Source: Margaritifera margaritifera (taxonomy: Eukaryota > Mollusca > Bivalvia > Unionida > Margaritiferidae). From it: 64,000 nucleotides of DNA. The notes beneath the pieces are model-generated. The model worked only from the letters and a program-made list of their open reading frames with translations, was not told the origin of the DNA and searched no databases. A program made the position numbers and the translations under genes. Location of the stretch: assembly GCA_029931535.1 (NCBI GenBank), contig JAQPZY010001695.1, positions 1,115,001-1,179,000 of the forward strand. Direction: 5' to 3'. Below are positions 1 to 11,215 of this stretch, piece by piece (position 1 is the first letter of the stretch; every line of letters starts with the position of its first letter).

Positions 1-11
1 TATAGTCATTA

Positions 12-659
12 TGTTACGACTCTGGGTCTTAAAAATAAGTAACAGAAAGAAAGTGAAACCAACAATTCAAGTAAAGTCAACAAGTAATTTATTTCCCTAT
101 AATACAAAATGAAATTCAAAAGATACTTACAATATTATGAATTAAATTCCAAATAATCCTAAATGTCATATCACAAGTCCAAAAATGTAGAATGTTCCGA
201 ATGAATTCCAATAGTCTTGAATGTCCTGATATACCACGATTATACAATCCAAAATGTCTTTGAATAAGTTCACAAAAGTCCAAGGTAATTTATTAATCCA
301 AAAGTCAATGAGCACTTTGTAATTCCAGTGAATGTTTAAATACATAATTCCTCTCGAATGACATCTGAGTTAAATAACACAATGTAAAATCTGATTACAA
401 AATGATTCTCAGACTGATCTTAAAACCGGAATGAAGTTATTGCGTATTAAGTCTCTAGTATATACCTATTTTCTAATAACCCACATCGTAACAGGACGTG
501 AGTCATTGTGTGGAAACAAAACCAGCTTAATAGCAAATTAGACCTACCTTGAACTCTGATCCTGATGAACATCCTGTTGACAAATAACCGTATGTTAAAG
601 TAATACTCACCTTCATGGAATAGATTCAAACACACATTATAGATTCAATATAAATAACA
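12..659 (-). repeat. Probable 3' LTR of the gypsy-type element
   Basis: The interval starts TGTTAC and ends ATAACA on the plus strand, so the ends form the short TG...CA inverted repeat usual for LTRs. Immediately outside its right edge (660-673) the minus strand reads ATGAGGGGAGG, a good polypurine tract next to the LTR start. RNase H coding ends near 780. The second LTR is not visible beyond the gag end, so the boundaries rest on these local signals only. Confidence 0.6.
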
Positions 660-789
660 CCTCCCCTCATAAGAAAAAGAAAGATTTATGCAAAAAAGCT
701 TTCTTTTACATACTTGTCAAATATGCATAGGATACTATAATAATCTAAATTACATAGGAAGATGTCTTATGAATTACAAAAAATTAAGC

Positions 790-1250
790 ACGTCTATACA
801 CGCGAGAGTGCGTCTGCAATCACAATATCTCTTCCCCTGATGTGTCTAATGTCAATGTTGTATTCTTGCAGCATTGAACTCCACCTCAGCAATCTTTAAT
901 TTTTATTTTTCATTTTTTTAATTAAAGAAAGGGGACTGTGATCACTGAATACAACAATCGGAGAAAGAGCTGAAGTAATATACACTTCAAAATATTGCAA
1001 AGCCAATATCAAAGCCAAACATTCCTTTTCATTGTGGAATAATTTTTCTGTTGCTTATTTACTTTTTTAGAAAAAAAAAACACACTGGATGGTCTACATC
1101 ATTTGTATCTTCTTGAATCAATACTCCAACAACCCCTACATCACTTGCATCAACAGACATTTTAAATGATTGGCTGAAATGTGGTGCTGAAAGAACTGGT
1201 GCACTCTTAAGTATAGCCTTCAATTTCTCAAAAGATTCCTGAGATTTGTC
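790..1250 (-). pseudogene. RNase H domain of the gypsy-type element
   Basis: Minus-strand translation shows the RNase H start (SVDASDVGVVGVLIQED) near 1100-1170 and the end motif DIVIADALSR near 800-830, which is typical of Ty3/gypsy RNase H followed by the connection to integrase or, as here, to the 3' end. The reading frame is interrupted around 1040-1080 and 890-920. It follows RT directly on the minus strand. No intact catalytic domain remains. Confidence 0.75.
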
Positions 1251-1780
1251 AATTCCAATGAAACTTGGATTTCTTACTCAATAAATTTGTCAGAGGTTCA
1301 GCAATTATGGAAAAATTTGAGCAAACTTTCCGATAATATCCAGCCATACCCAAGAATCGCGTCAGTTGCTTTTTACTACCAGGCACCGGGAATTCCGAGA
1401 TAGCCTTGATCTTAGCTTCTACATGTTTAACTTGACGTTGTCCCACAGTATGTCCTAAAAATGGGACAAAAGCATGGCAAAACTCACTTTTGCATAAATT
1501 AATTGTCAGACTTGTATCACTGCGTCGACAGAAGAATTTCCGAATTGTTTCTAAGTGATCTTGCCAGGTGTCATTGTAGATGATGACGTCATCGATGTAC
1601 GTATCACAGTTATCTAGACCAGATGTTAACCTGTTTATTAGACGTCGGAATGCTCCCGGAGAATTTTTCATTCCAAAAGGCATCGCTTCATTTCTTTCCT
1701 GTTGTTGTAGATGTGAAAGTTTCTGGTCCACATTGTTCAATATTTCTGAATTCTGAAGTTTGGTTAAACCAAAGTCACTA
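1249..1780 (-). pseudogene. Reverse transcriptase domain (internally deleted)
   Basis: The minus strand carries the RT motif FGMKNSPGAF (template-grip region) and the catalytic box YIDDVIIYND, followed by the LGH and FLGMAGYYR segments of the thumb and connection. The N-terminal part reads DQKLSHLQQQERNE and then jumps straight to AMPFGMKN. The fingers and first palm part, including the first catalytic aspartate, are therefore missing (about 120-150 residues compared with the family). It is fused in frame behind the integrase C-terminal module at 1860-2076, as expected for integrase-before-RT order. Confidence 0.85.
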
Positions 1781-1859
1781 CTGTCATATTGCATTCCATC
1801 GTTTACATCCTCACTGTGTGGGACAGGTACAACTAAATTGATTGAGTAATTAACTGTGC

Positions 1860-2952
1860 TATCTCTGCCAAAATACTCCTTTAAGATATTTATGTGACAA
1901 AGTTGTTTCTGTTTGCGTCTCCCAGGTGTGTTAATCATATAATTTAAATCATTTACTTTCTTTTCAACGGTATAAGGACCATAACATTTAGCCCGAAGAG
2001 GATTTTGAGTCATGGGCAAAAGAGCCAGAACTTTTTTTACCAGGCTTAAAACTCCTATCCTATGTATTTCTGTCATAGCTTAGTTTCATTTTTGGCTGAG
2101 TAGAGTGAAGATTAGTTTTGCTACTTCACAAGCCTTTGATAACTTATATTTGAAATCTGAGATATAGTCAAGAAGATTAATCTTTGAATCCTCATTTGAA
2201 AGAAGTTTCTCTTTCAATAACTTAAATGGTCTACGGACAGTATGTCTAAAAACCAGTTCAAAAGGCTAAAACCCAATGATTCCTGAACTGATTCCCTAAC
2301 AGCAAATAACAACATATGAACACCCTCATCCAATCCTTTCCTGTATCAAAACAATATGACCGAATCATATTATTCAAAGTTTGATGAAATCTTTCTAAAG
2401 CTCTTTAACTTTCAGGGTGATAAGCAGAATATTTAAAGTGCTGTGTGCCTAATTCATGCATAACTTGTTGGAAAATTTAAGACATAAAATTTTACTTTAG
2501 ATCAGACTGTACAGATTTGGGAAGGCCAACTAGTGTAAAAATAACTTCACCAAAGCTTTCACAATCGTTTAAGTTTTAATATTTCTCAGAGGAATTGCCT
2601 CTGGAAATCTTGTAGACGCACAAATGATGGTCAACAACTATTGATTGCCTCACTTGGTCTTAGTTAAGGAACCGAAACAGTCTACCATTATTATGTTAAA
2701 TGGTTCGTCAAATGCAGGAATAGACTGCAGATAAGCCTTAGGTATATTCTGATTGGGTTTTCCTACCATTTGACAAGTGTGACAAGATCTGCAGTATTTA
2801 GAAACATCACTTTTAAGTTTCGGCCAATAAAAATGATTCAAGATCTTCTGATAAGTCTTAATGACTCCTAAATGACCAGCCAAGGGAGTTTCACGGGCTA
2901 GACTAAGAATTTTCTGTCGATATGACATCGGAACGACAATTTGATATCTCAC
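1860..2952 (-). pseudogene. Integrase: H2C2 finger, broken core, GPY/F module
   Basis: The H2C2 zinc finger is clear at 2720-2890 (GHLGVIKT, then FYWPKL, then CRSCHTCQ). The first core aspartate sits in MVDCFGSL near 2690. From about 2100 to 2640 the core is recognisable only in broken frames. The C-terminal GPY/F-like module at 1860-2010 reads CYGPYTVEKK followed by LCHINILKEYF. In most Ty3/gypsy elements this domain follows RNase H; here it precedes RT. Stops and frameshifts show it is inactive. Confidence 0.82.
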
Positions 2953-3127
2953 TGACCACTCCTTATAGCGGGTACCTCATGTGGTCTCCATTTTCTCATA
3001 AGGACCCCATTTGTCACACAATAATAATCTGGGAGTTATGTGGCTTCAACTTCACTAATAGTCCACTGAAACAAACAGGAGATCTCAGGACCTTGTTCCT
3101 GTTCGACAACGAGTGGTTGTCTTTTTG

Positions 3128-3700
3128 TCACCCTGATTGCGTTGTAAAAAGAGAATCAATGTGATCAATACCTATTGGTTCATGTATACCAAGAGAAAAA
3201 GTGACATCATCAAAAGACTGACCAATAAATGTGTCATTTAAAGGAATAATTTCCTGATCAACATAATTCTCACGAGCTCTTCTTGACGTAGCTCTGGTAA
3301 GTGCCCAAGCAGGATACAAATCAGGGATTTCAATCTCAATAGGATCAACTCTTTGATCCAAACAAGGCTCGTCAGTTACAAGTGGATCAAACACGACCTT
3401 ATCTCCATCTAGGTCATTGACTAGTAACAAATGGATACCTTCTATATGTAAGAAGTCACTGACCCAATAGTCACAGGTCTGGAAACTAAGTCTGATGCCA
3501 AATTGACACAATGGAGAGGAACATTTACAAAGCGGCACTCTACTCCCTGAATAAGTACACTTTCACTAGACGAAGACTTCTCTGACAAAGGCAAAGTACC
3601 GGATAACAAAAGACTCTGAGAAGCTCCTGTGTCCCTTACTAATTTAATAGGGATAGGTTTGGCAGATGCACCAATAAGTCATATGATCTAGAACCTTCTG
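3128..3700 (-). pseudogene. Aspartic protease and linker of the element
   Basis: The active-site motif VRDTGASQS lies at 3616-3639 (minus). It is followed after a frameshift by an acidic linker (LVNDLDGDKVVFDP and further) that runs to 3128 and leads toward the integrase finger. The position, between the CCHC knuckle and integrase, is the standard place for the retroelement protease. Only one monomer's active-site half is expected and seen. Confidence 0.75.
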
Positions 3701-3861
3701 ATATGAATGGTTCATAAGTCTCCAAAATATAATCAGACTGGGGTTTGTTTCACCCAACAAATGTATTGCTTTCAAAACATGACCGTTACCTTGACCACTT
3801 TGAAATATGAGCATTTGGAATAGCTCTGTCTTTATTATGTTGCTTATTTTTCAACCTGAAG

Positions 3862-3903
3862 CAATCAGAAATGACGTGCCCTTTCGTTTTACAATAAGTG
3901 CAC
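3862..3903 (-). other. CCHC zinc knuckle of gag nucleocapsid
   Basis: The minus strand encodes CTYCKTKGHVISDC, a perfect CX2CX4HX4C knuckle that binds one zinc ion and retroelement RNA in this family. It lies between the gag core (4119-4635) and the protease motif (3616-3639), where the nucleocapsid belongs. Confidence 0.85.
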
Positions 3904-4118
3904 TTCTGAAGAGATAAGGATTTCTGATCAGTTTTATGTTTGATTTCTAACAGTTGTGCTGGATTAAAATTTGGAGGTACTCGTTTGATACTGAGATGGT
4001 TTTTCTTTTACCAAAACCCTGCTGAGAGGTGGACTTACTGGCAAATGAAACTTTGTAAGGTAAGGAATAATCATCAGCCATGCGAGCAGCATGCTCCAAA
4101 GTTTCCACTTTCTGCTCA

Positions 4119-4640
4119 TTAAGATAGGTCTTGACCGCTATGGATGCACTTCTTAAACTCTTCGATTAATACGAGTTGTCTGAGGTTATCGTAATCTTTA
4201 TTAACATTTTTGGCTGAACACCACCTATCAAACAATTGTTCATTTTTCCTTGCAAATTCGACATGACTTTGTCCAGTTTCTTTTCTACAATTCCTAAATC
4301 CCTGTCTGTATGCCTCAGGTACCAACTCATAACCCTTGAAGATGTACTCCTTAACAACATCGTAATCAACACTTTGTCGTACCGACAGTGAAGTGTAGAC
4401 TTCACGAGCTTTGCCAATAAGTACACTTCGTAATAGCAAGGTCCAATGCTCTCTTGGCCACATGCAAGTTTTCAACAATTTTCTCAAAGTGAAGAAAGTA
4501 TTTATCTACTTCTTTTTCCTGAAACGGGGGCACGAACCTAATATATCTGGTAACATCAAAACCTGAACTTGTGTGTAAAGGGGGGGGGGGGAGTGCTCTG
4601 CTTGTCAGTTCTAATTCTTTTAATTTATATTGCATATAGT
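4119..4640 (-). pseudogene. Gag capsid region of the gypsy-type element
   Basis: Overlapping minus-strand frames give a gag-like protein: RFVPPFQEKEVDKYFLHFEK, then a WP-type segment and LLLRSVLIGKAREVYTSLS, then VKEYIFKGYELVPEAYR and FDRWCSAKNV. This pattern of an F-x-E-K helix, GKAREVYTSL and AYRQRFR-like residues is typical of gag polyproteins that accompany gypsy elements in molluscs and fish. One frameshift near 4402-4426 splits it. A run of ten Gs at 4581-4590 lies inside its N-terminal end. Confidence 0.75.
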
Positions 4641-5257
4641 TTTATTTCCGGTCAATGAATTGCTTATATTTACCGAAGAGTCAATTGACCAGCTGGGCGA
4701 AAGTGCAGATAGCAAATATCGTGTGATTGGTCAAGTAGGCGGAGCTCAGTTATATACCGTTATCAGCAACTGTCATGAAACTGTTGGTTAATGAAATAAG
4801 GCATGGAATGTAATGAACACTACCCCCATCCCCTCACACAACCAAAATAGCCTCCATGGGTGATCAACTGTGTTTCAGTCGTGATCTGTCAATCACGGTG
4901 TCAGTTAATTACAAGACTCACCAGTCATTTGTTTTAAACACTAAACATGTTGTTTAATTTGGGGAATATAATTCTTAGTACTTCTGTATCTGTATCATAC
5001 TGTTTGTCACATCAGTCTCTCTGTCCGTCTAAGATGTCCGTATCGATGTATGCGGTCTGTCAATTTAATTACCCTTCTTTAAAATCTTATCATTTATTCC
5101 TTCTTACATTTATTCCCTCAATCTTTCTTTCAATCTGAGGCGAACATTCTTGATGTATGATAGTCTCATTTCTATGTTGATTTATTGATTCGTTTTTGAA
5201 AAACGTTCCTCTGTGTGGTAAAACAGTATTTATAAATAGAAAAGGATATACATTTGT
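4641..5257. other. No gene seen
   Basis: I found no coding signal, no matching second LTR and no structural RNA. The sequence is moderately AT-rich and unique within the window. Confidence 0.5.
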
Positions 5258-5297
5258 CTTCATTCATTCATTCATTCATTCATTCATTCATTCATTT
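5258..5297 (+). repeat. (TTCA)n microsatellite
   Basis: About ten copies of TTCA in a row. Confidence 0.95.
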
Positions 5298-5559
5298 AGT
5301 CAGTAAATAGTCTTGTATATATTTATTTATTAAATTTAGCTATGTACTCCTTTTTTACTTTATCATCGAATTCTACTTGCAGTAGCAGATGCTACACAAA
5401 TTTGTCATTTTCCAACATTGTGTAAAAAAAAATTGAAACATCAGGCCTACTCAAGGTATATAAACATTAAATTTGGTCATATTCAGATCAATAAGTTGTA
5501 TTATCTATCTTGCTTACAATAAAGTGCGACCATTCACTTGATGGCATAAAACCAATATA

Positions 5560-5777
5560 CCGTATATACTCGCGTATAATTCAATACCAACTGGAAACTG
5601 CATAGACCCAGATCTGCCGTTGCATGACGCACCGGCAGATCTGGGTCTATGCAGTTTGTAAGGACTAATCAGTAGACAAAAACAACATAGACCCTGATTT
5701 GCCGCCGTATTATGCGACGGCAGATCAGGGTCTATGTTGTTTGCATTTGGAACCAATTTATAAGCGAGTATAGACGG
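5560..5777 (+). mobile_element. Two-hairpin TIR element, copy 1
   Basis: 218 bp. The ends are inverted copies of CCGTATATACTCGCG (right end read as the complement, with two changes), and TA dinucleotides flank both sides, as for Tc1/mariner-type targets. Inside lie two independent hairpins. Hairpin A has arms built on AGACCCAGATCTGCCG and hairpin B has arms built on AGACCCTGATCTGCCG; they are joined by a 20-bp spacer TAAGGACTAATCAGTAGACA. There is no coding capacity, so it is non-autonomous (MITE-like). Confidence 0.8.
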
Positions 5778-5779
5778 TA

Positions 5780-6895
5780 GCTTCCTCCTTATTGTTGTCT
5801 GTTCCTGGCTGTGCACTATATTACTGATTACTTTCTCAACCAATGTACGTGCTTCTATACAAATACTGCCCGTCTGTTATCTTTATGTACCTTAATTAAT
5901 TTATCAGCTATCAATGATTGTGATGTTACAAAAACTAGTATTGCCCGCTTGCAATGTATGTGATTCTATTTTTATTTTTCAAATACTGACATGACTAAGT
6001 AAATTTATTTATATTTTAATTAACTGACTTTTTTGTTGTTTAGGCAGAACGATATGGCTACCCCAAGAGGCGCTATAAAATATGTTCAGTTTAAGTTTTT
6101 GAATTTAAATTTGAAAATGCCTATATTTTAAACATGGTGAGCCAGGCTTTTTTTAATAAATGACGGCGTGCGGTGGTGGGGTGAGGGTGGGGGTGGGGGC
6201 GGGGTCACATCTTGGTGAGACATCTTTCTTAAAAACGTTTAAAATGGTAATCATAACTCTTGACGAGTGTTGTTTTTTTTTCTTTGAATTTTGGAAGTCA
6301 CATGTTGGTGAGGTAGTAATTTTTAAGTTTTTTTATACAAAAAAAAAAAAAAAAAAAAAAACGATAAAGTGGTTGCATGAGCTAGGATGAACACTATCTA
6401 TCTACTACCAGATAATCAAGATACATGCCAAAATTTAATTATCATAGGGCCTCGCCGTGTTGGCTCTCTCTAGGTGCTCCCATGCTGACTGAATCAACTC
6501 CCTATCTCATCGAGTGAAGTCGCACGTCACATATCGCGGGTGATAATAGTTGTGATATACACATTTCAGTCCTAGTCTATATTCCTCACATTGCTTCTAT
6601 ATATTTATATGTTTTTAAAAATTGCACCTCATACTTATTAAGATGGATATTAATTACAAGTAATATGAATGCATAAGAATTATACATTTTTAAAAAGCGG
6701 TCAATTAATTCTTCTTCACACATAATTATGGACAATTTTTACAATATCCACTTTTCTCAATTGAAATCTTGTAAATGTCGGACACTGTTTTAAAAATAAT
6801 GTTAGAAATAGATAAGTTAATTTATACATAAAATATAAAAATATATTAATGTTATATTTTTATTTGCTTTTTAAGTTAGTGTGAGTAGCCTACAA
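5780..6895. other. No gene seen
   Basis: AT-rich intergenic DNA with G-rich (6174-6203) and poly-A (6339-6361) tracts. No coding or RNA signal was found. Confidence 0.5.
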
Positions 6896-7204
6896 CAGTG
6901 GCGGCACGAAGCGGGGTGTGGGGGTGGGTAGGTCAATTGCACCTGGGCGCCAGGCGAAGCTTTTTTTTCTGGCAGTTGAAATTCTCATAGTATTTCACCT
7001 CACCTTAGTGTAATGGGGTCAATTCTTCACAAAACTTATATTTAGATTGGGGGTGGGGGTGGAGGATGGAGGTTGGCAACTGACAAAAACCGTTCTCTGT
7101 GGCAAAGTTCGGGCGCCACTAAAGAACATTGCCTCTGGGCGCCTCGGTAATGGCGCCACTAAAGAACATTGCCCCCGGACGCCTCGTACCCTATCGCCGC
7201 CACA
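6896..7204. mobile_element. MITE-like element with GTGGCGGC ends
   Basis: The left end reads CAGTGGCGGC and the right end GCCGCCAC, forming a short terminal inverted repeat. The interior is G-rich and has the word GGCGCC several times. A roughly 40-bp direct duplication (GGCGCCACTAAAGAACATTG) starts near 7108 and again near 7153. The CAGTGGCG-type ends resemble those of hAT non-autonomous elements. I did not find a convincing 8-bp target duplication, so this is a candidate only. Confidence 0.5.
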
Positions 7205-9120
7205 CTCTAAGATGTTGAACAGTTGCTTTTCACAAGTCCGCTCAACATATTGATCGAGGACAGAACGTGTCATTTGACATGGTTAACCAAACTTCATAAG
7301 TTCCGTTGTTTTTCAAAACCAATCACTTCCATTTAGGCATTTTGGGATTGCGGACTAAATGCACGAGCTTGACAACGTGCACAAACTAGGCACCACCAAA
7401 ACTGAAGATTTGACAACCGACGTGCTCCAATGAGCATGGTCAATTTTACCTTTTGCAAAAACACATGTTAGCACATTTTTACAAAGTTTTTTACTTAGTT
7501 CAAAACACAATCAAGACATATATTAGATTGACCTTATCAAGCCATCACAACAAACAAAGTAAACGGGACAAGTGTTTGGAACTATTTTCTTAGACTCTTA
7601 ACATATATACGTGTCCACCAAGCTGGTCAGTATAGGGATAATATCCAAAATTGTATAGTAAATAGCCCGATTGCAGAGGCGCTTGGTTAGCGACAGTGAT
7701 GCAGAGTATTGGTCAACTTGTCAGGTCACACTTCTTTCACAGCATATGGCAGAATTTATTTTCTAATGACAATAATGAGTTAGATGAAATTTCATTCTCT
7801 ATATTATAAATAAAGTTAACTTTACCAGTAGTTGAGTGCATATTTTACATTAGCGAAGATTTTCAGATCAAGGCTCGTAATGGCGTGAGGTGATGAGTGT
7901 GTTCCACAGCGGAGTGCGACCTGCTGATGATTATTACGGGGACTGAACTCGTGTACATTTGTGTTCTAAGACAACAGTCAAATAATATAACCATCGCAGA
8001 GAAAAAAGTAAAGAACAGCACGTTTGAAATTCAACGTTTTGCTCGCAAAACTAGCAAATTAAAGAATTCATTTAGTCCTATACTTACATTTTGAGTGTAA
8101 TTAAAATATATTTACCTCTATAATGTACCAGCAAAGCCAAATTCCCTAATGTGTCGATTCAGTATATGTGTATTTACATTGTGTACTTTATGAAACAAAT
8201 TTACATTAAGGTATAACTAGGGTAGATTTGAAAGATAAGATAAAATATGTTTTATTTAACGTTGGGATTTGTAATGTAAATATTTTTTTCTGAACTGAGA
8301 GAGACAATTCCATGTGTAGCATTTATACCTAAGATTAATATTGTTTAAATGTGCAAAATTACACTAATCCCGCATTACCGCCCAAAGTAGTTTTATAAAT
8401 TAGTCGGTGATAAATAAAAGCTACCCTTTGAATTAGATATCATAGTGTATAAAAGTCACACATTGCAGCGTTTACATTTTGATAAGCATGTTTTCATTCA
8501 AAAGATATAGTACCTTAACAAACACGACCGAATTTCGTCTAAAATTCTCAGTCAACAAGTGAACGGCACGGATAAAGATACTTGAAGCTAAAAAGAATCT
8601 CACATTACCTTGAAAATGAGTTTTGACTCTGACTCGTATGCAGTTAAAACAAAATAAAATTTTCTACTTGAAATAAAAAATACCTTTTCCAGTTCATGTT
8701 CAATAGTCGAAAAGTAAATCTCAGTACAAGTTTACATTTCACTCATATGCATGTACATCTATGAATTTTATCAACGTACGAGGGCAATGTACGAAGGAAA
8801 AATATCATCCAAATATTACTTCTCCCACCCAGAAATACAAGCATATTTTCAAACACACACGTACAAGCAAAGTGAAACAAAAATTTTAACTCACTTTTAC
8901 AAATGGTAAAATAATAAATGAAAACGATGCCGACTCCAGTGTTGACCAAAAATCATATTTTTCTGGGTCTTGTGTCGAACAGGTACAAGTGAAGCGGGTC
9001 TTCTGATGGTTGGAAATTTGTTAAAATCATTGTCATCATCATTAGGATGCAGTTGTGAATAGTGCTGTACACAGTGAACAGTTATTACACTTTTAAAGTA
9101 CTTCATCTTTGGACACTTTG
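7205..9120. other. No gene seen
   Basis: Unique AT-rich DNA. Short open frames exist on both strands but none shows a recognisable domain or codon pattern. Confidence 0.45.
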
Positions 9121-9123
9121 TTA

Positions 9124-9262
9124 CCGTATATACTCACTTATAAGTTCAGTCCAACTGCAAACAACATAGACCTGATCTGCCGTCGCATAATGCGAAATCA
9201 GGATCTATGTTGTTTGTTCTACTGATTACTCCTAACAAACTGTTTAGACCCAGATCTGCCGG
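9124..9262 (-). mobile_element. Two-hairpin TIR element, copy 2 (truncated, inverted)
   Basis: Starts with CCGTATATACTC after TTGTTA. It then shows hairpin B, the spacer in reverse complement, and one arm of hairpin A, so the copy lies opposite to copy 1 and is cut within hairpin A. The far TIR is missing. Confidence 0.75.
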
Positions 9263-9462
9263 CTACTCGCTCGAAATAATCTGAAGAAAAACAAAAGATT
9301 TATCCTGAAGTACTTACGTGGTGCACACCTTGGAATAAAGATGTTAATTTCTTTTCTGCAACAGAATTGCGAAACAAAATGAAAAATAAATGATTATACT
9401 GGTCAATGTTTAATATCAACTATTTATTAAATGATGTCTGATTTTTTAACACGTTTTTTTTT

Positions 9463-9482
9463 ATGATGATGATGATGATGAT
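9463..9482 (+). repeat. (ATG)n microsatellite
   Basis: Six to seven ATG units. Confidence 0.9.
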
Positions 9483-9842
9483 CAGGAGACGCAGTCGTAC
9501 AAGCTGCAGCCATTCTGCCTACGACATCAATTTTGTCCACGAAATAGTTAAAGATTCATTATCGGCAACTTTGAAAGAGACACAACAGTCCTGGTACCTT
9601 AGTATGCAAATACTTAGTAGTGTCCTTTATTTTAGTAAGAAAAGTTTACTCTCAGTTTGACTAACTCCCGCTGTTCTCGAAAGAGATGATTTCTTATTTC
9701 AACTTGTACGTATATGTATACCTTTGTACAATGTCCTCTGTCCAACAGGCATTACAATGAAGTTTGTCTGACTCAACAGTGCGTAATTCTTTGGTCTGTC
9801 CGCAACTTACTTCCCTTCGAGACACGGTTACTTAAAGCTGAC

Positions 9843-9930
9843 TCAAAAGCTTGCAGCAAAATTCAGAAATAATGTAAAGTACACGTCATGCATTGAATTG
9901 CTACCAGCAAACAGCAAATACCGTAAATAC
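9843..9930 (+). repeat. Diverged dispersed repeat, copy 1
   Basis: About 75 bp from CTCAAAAGCTTGCAGCAAAA to ACCAGCAAACAGCA aligns with 13382-13460 in the same orientation, with roughly three quarters identity and small gaps. The family is not recognised. Confidence 0.5.
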
Positions 9931-10087
9931 AACATATATCTTTCAGAGATCTTCTTTGTCAAGCAAATATTATAGAGGATACAAACATGACAAAGCACAG
10001 TGCAGTAGAACAGCGAAACTTGCAAAGCGCTTTCGAGATCTACTGGTCTCTTTAACAAGGCGGACGACATAAACAAGTAACAATTAC

Positions 10088-10095
<8 letters not shown>

Positions 10096-10167
<72 letters not shown>
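10096..10167 (+). repeat. (TA)n microsatellite
   Basis: About 36 AT dinucleotides, followed by a short ACAC run. Confidence 0.95.
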
Positions 10168-10180
<13 letters not shown>

Positions 10181-10539
10181 TGAAGAAACTTTTGATCTCT
10201 AAATTGATTCCTGGTTTTTTCATTCTTTCACTGTCTATGTCACCTTTCTCTTATTTCCTGCTTTACCTGCTTTGGCATCCAAGATAACACAGCATTATTC
10301 AGAGAATAGTACGGTATTTTACGGCCACAAATCGTACGAAGCCGTTTGTACCCAAGATGGTGAATCGTAATACCACATCAGTCTCTGCTAAATAATTAGA
10401 CTCACCATCTTCCAAATAGGTGAGGTCTCTGCTCGGTTAAAATTTTCTTCAAGCTGAGATCAGCTAGGATCAAATGAAATTACCCCTAATATTCCGTTAC
10501 TAAGTTTTACACCAAGTACATCATCACCCATTCTACATT

Positions 10540-11215
10540 TGTATCCAATACTGTTGAACGTCTTGTGCCACTTATATATTTGCTCTTTGGTTTGTATTCT
10601 TTACTACTTGAATATATATTTCGTAAACTTATCACATATGGTCTGATGTGTTATTGTTGCGTTGTTGTACAATTCTTCGTATCTCTTTTCAAGGTTAATA
10701 AGTGCGGATGCCATCTGTATATTATATGCTGAAGACATTTCTCTAACTACAGTGATCTTTACTGTCTTCGCTGGGGGACTCAGTTAACGTAAGCGACTTG
10801 AAGTTTTCTTGCACGACATCATACAATGACTTTTCACGCTCTTGTTATATACTTCGCCTAGTTTTCGTCGTGCTCGCTCCAACGCAATCCCTAATCAGGT
10901 TAATTATTCAAGGTAATTTGGATACATATTTGAAAAATCATACAGCATCGTTTGAGTCTCTTTGATGAATCGATATGACGCATTCAGGATAAGCAGCAAT
11001 TTAATCTTTTCTGTGACGTTACAAAGGTACCATTGCTTGAGCAATTTAATTCCCGCATTAGCCACAGACATGAATTCTTTCACAATACTGCATGTGTCAA
11101 ACGGCGGAGCCTTCAAGGGATTATATAATATTCCGCTGCAATTTTCTAATAGTGAATCACTTATATTTACATACAGTAAAACTCGAGTAAACCTGTCGTT
11201 GGAACCTTCGTGCAA
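10540..11215 (-). pseudogene. Unrecognised coding-like stretch, frames broken
   Basis: The minus strand has an open frame at 10904-11215 (103 codons from an ATG) with ordinary protein-like composition. It is followed downstream by a second open piece near 10620-10790, in another frame, containing INLEKRYEELYNNATI, and a third near 10470-10580 reading GYKCRMGDDVLGVKLSNG. The pieces lie in one order on one strand, which suggests one decayed gene or exons whose splice sites I could not place. No family was recognised and it could still be chance. Confidence 0.3.

Larger units (their letters stand above)
12..4640 (-). mobile_element. Decayed Ty3/gypsy-type LTR retrotransposon, Gmr1-like domain order
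   Basis: Reading the minus strand from right to left gives gag, CCHC zinc knuckle, aspartic protease (DTGAS), integrase (H2C2 zinc finger, core, GPY/F module), reverse transcriptase (YIDD), RNase H, polypurine tract and one LTR. The protein motifs are Ty3/gypsy in type, but integrase lies upstream of RT, which is the Ty1/copia order. Within Ty3/gypsy that order is the known hallmark of the Gmr1 group. The copy is dead: several frameshifts, an internal RT deletion, and no LTR recognised at the gag end. Domain order and motifs are seen directly; the Gmr1 assignment is inference from order and motif type. Confidence 0.85.
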
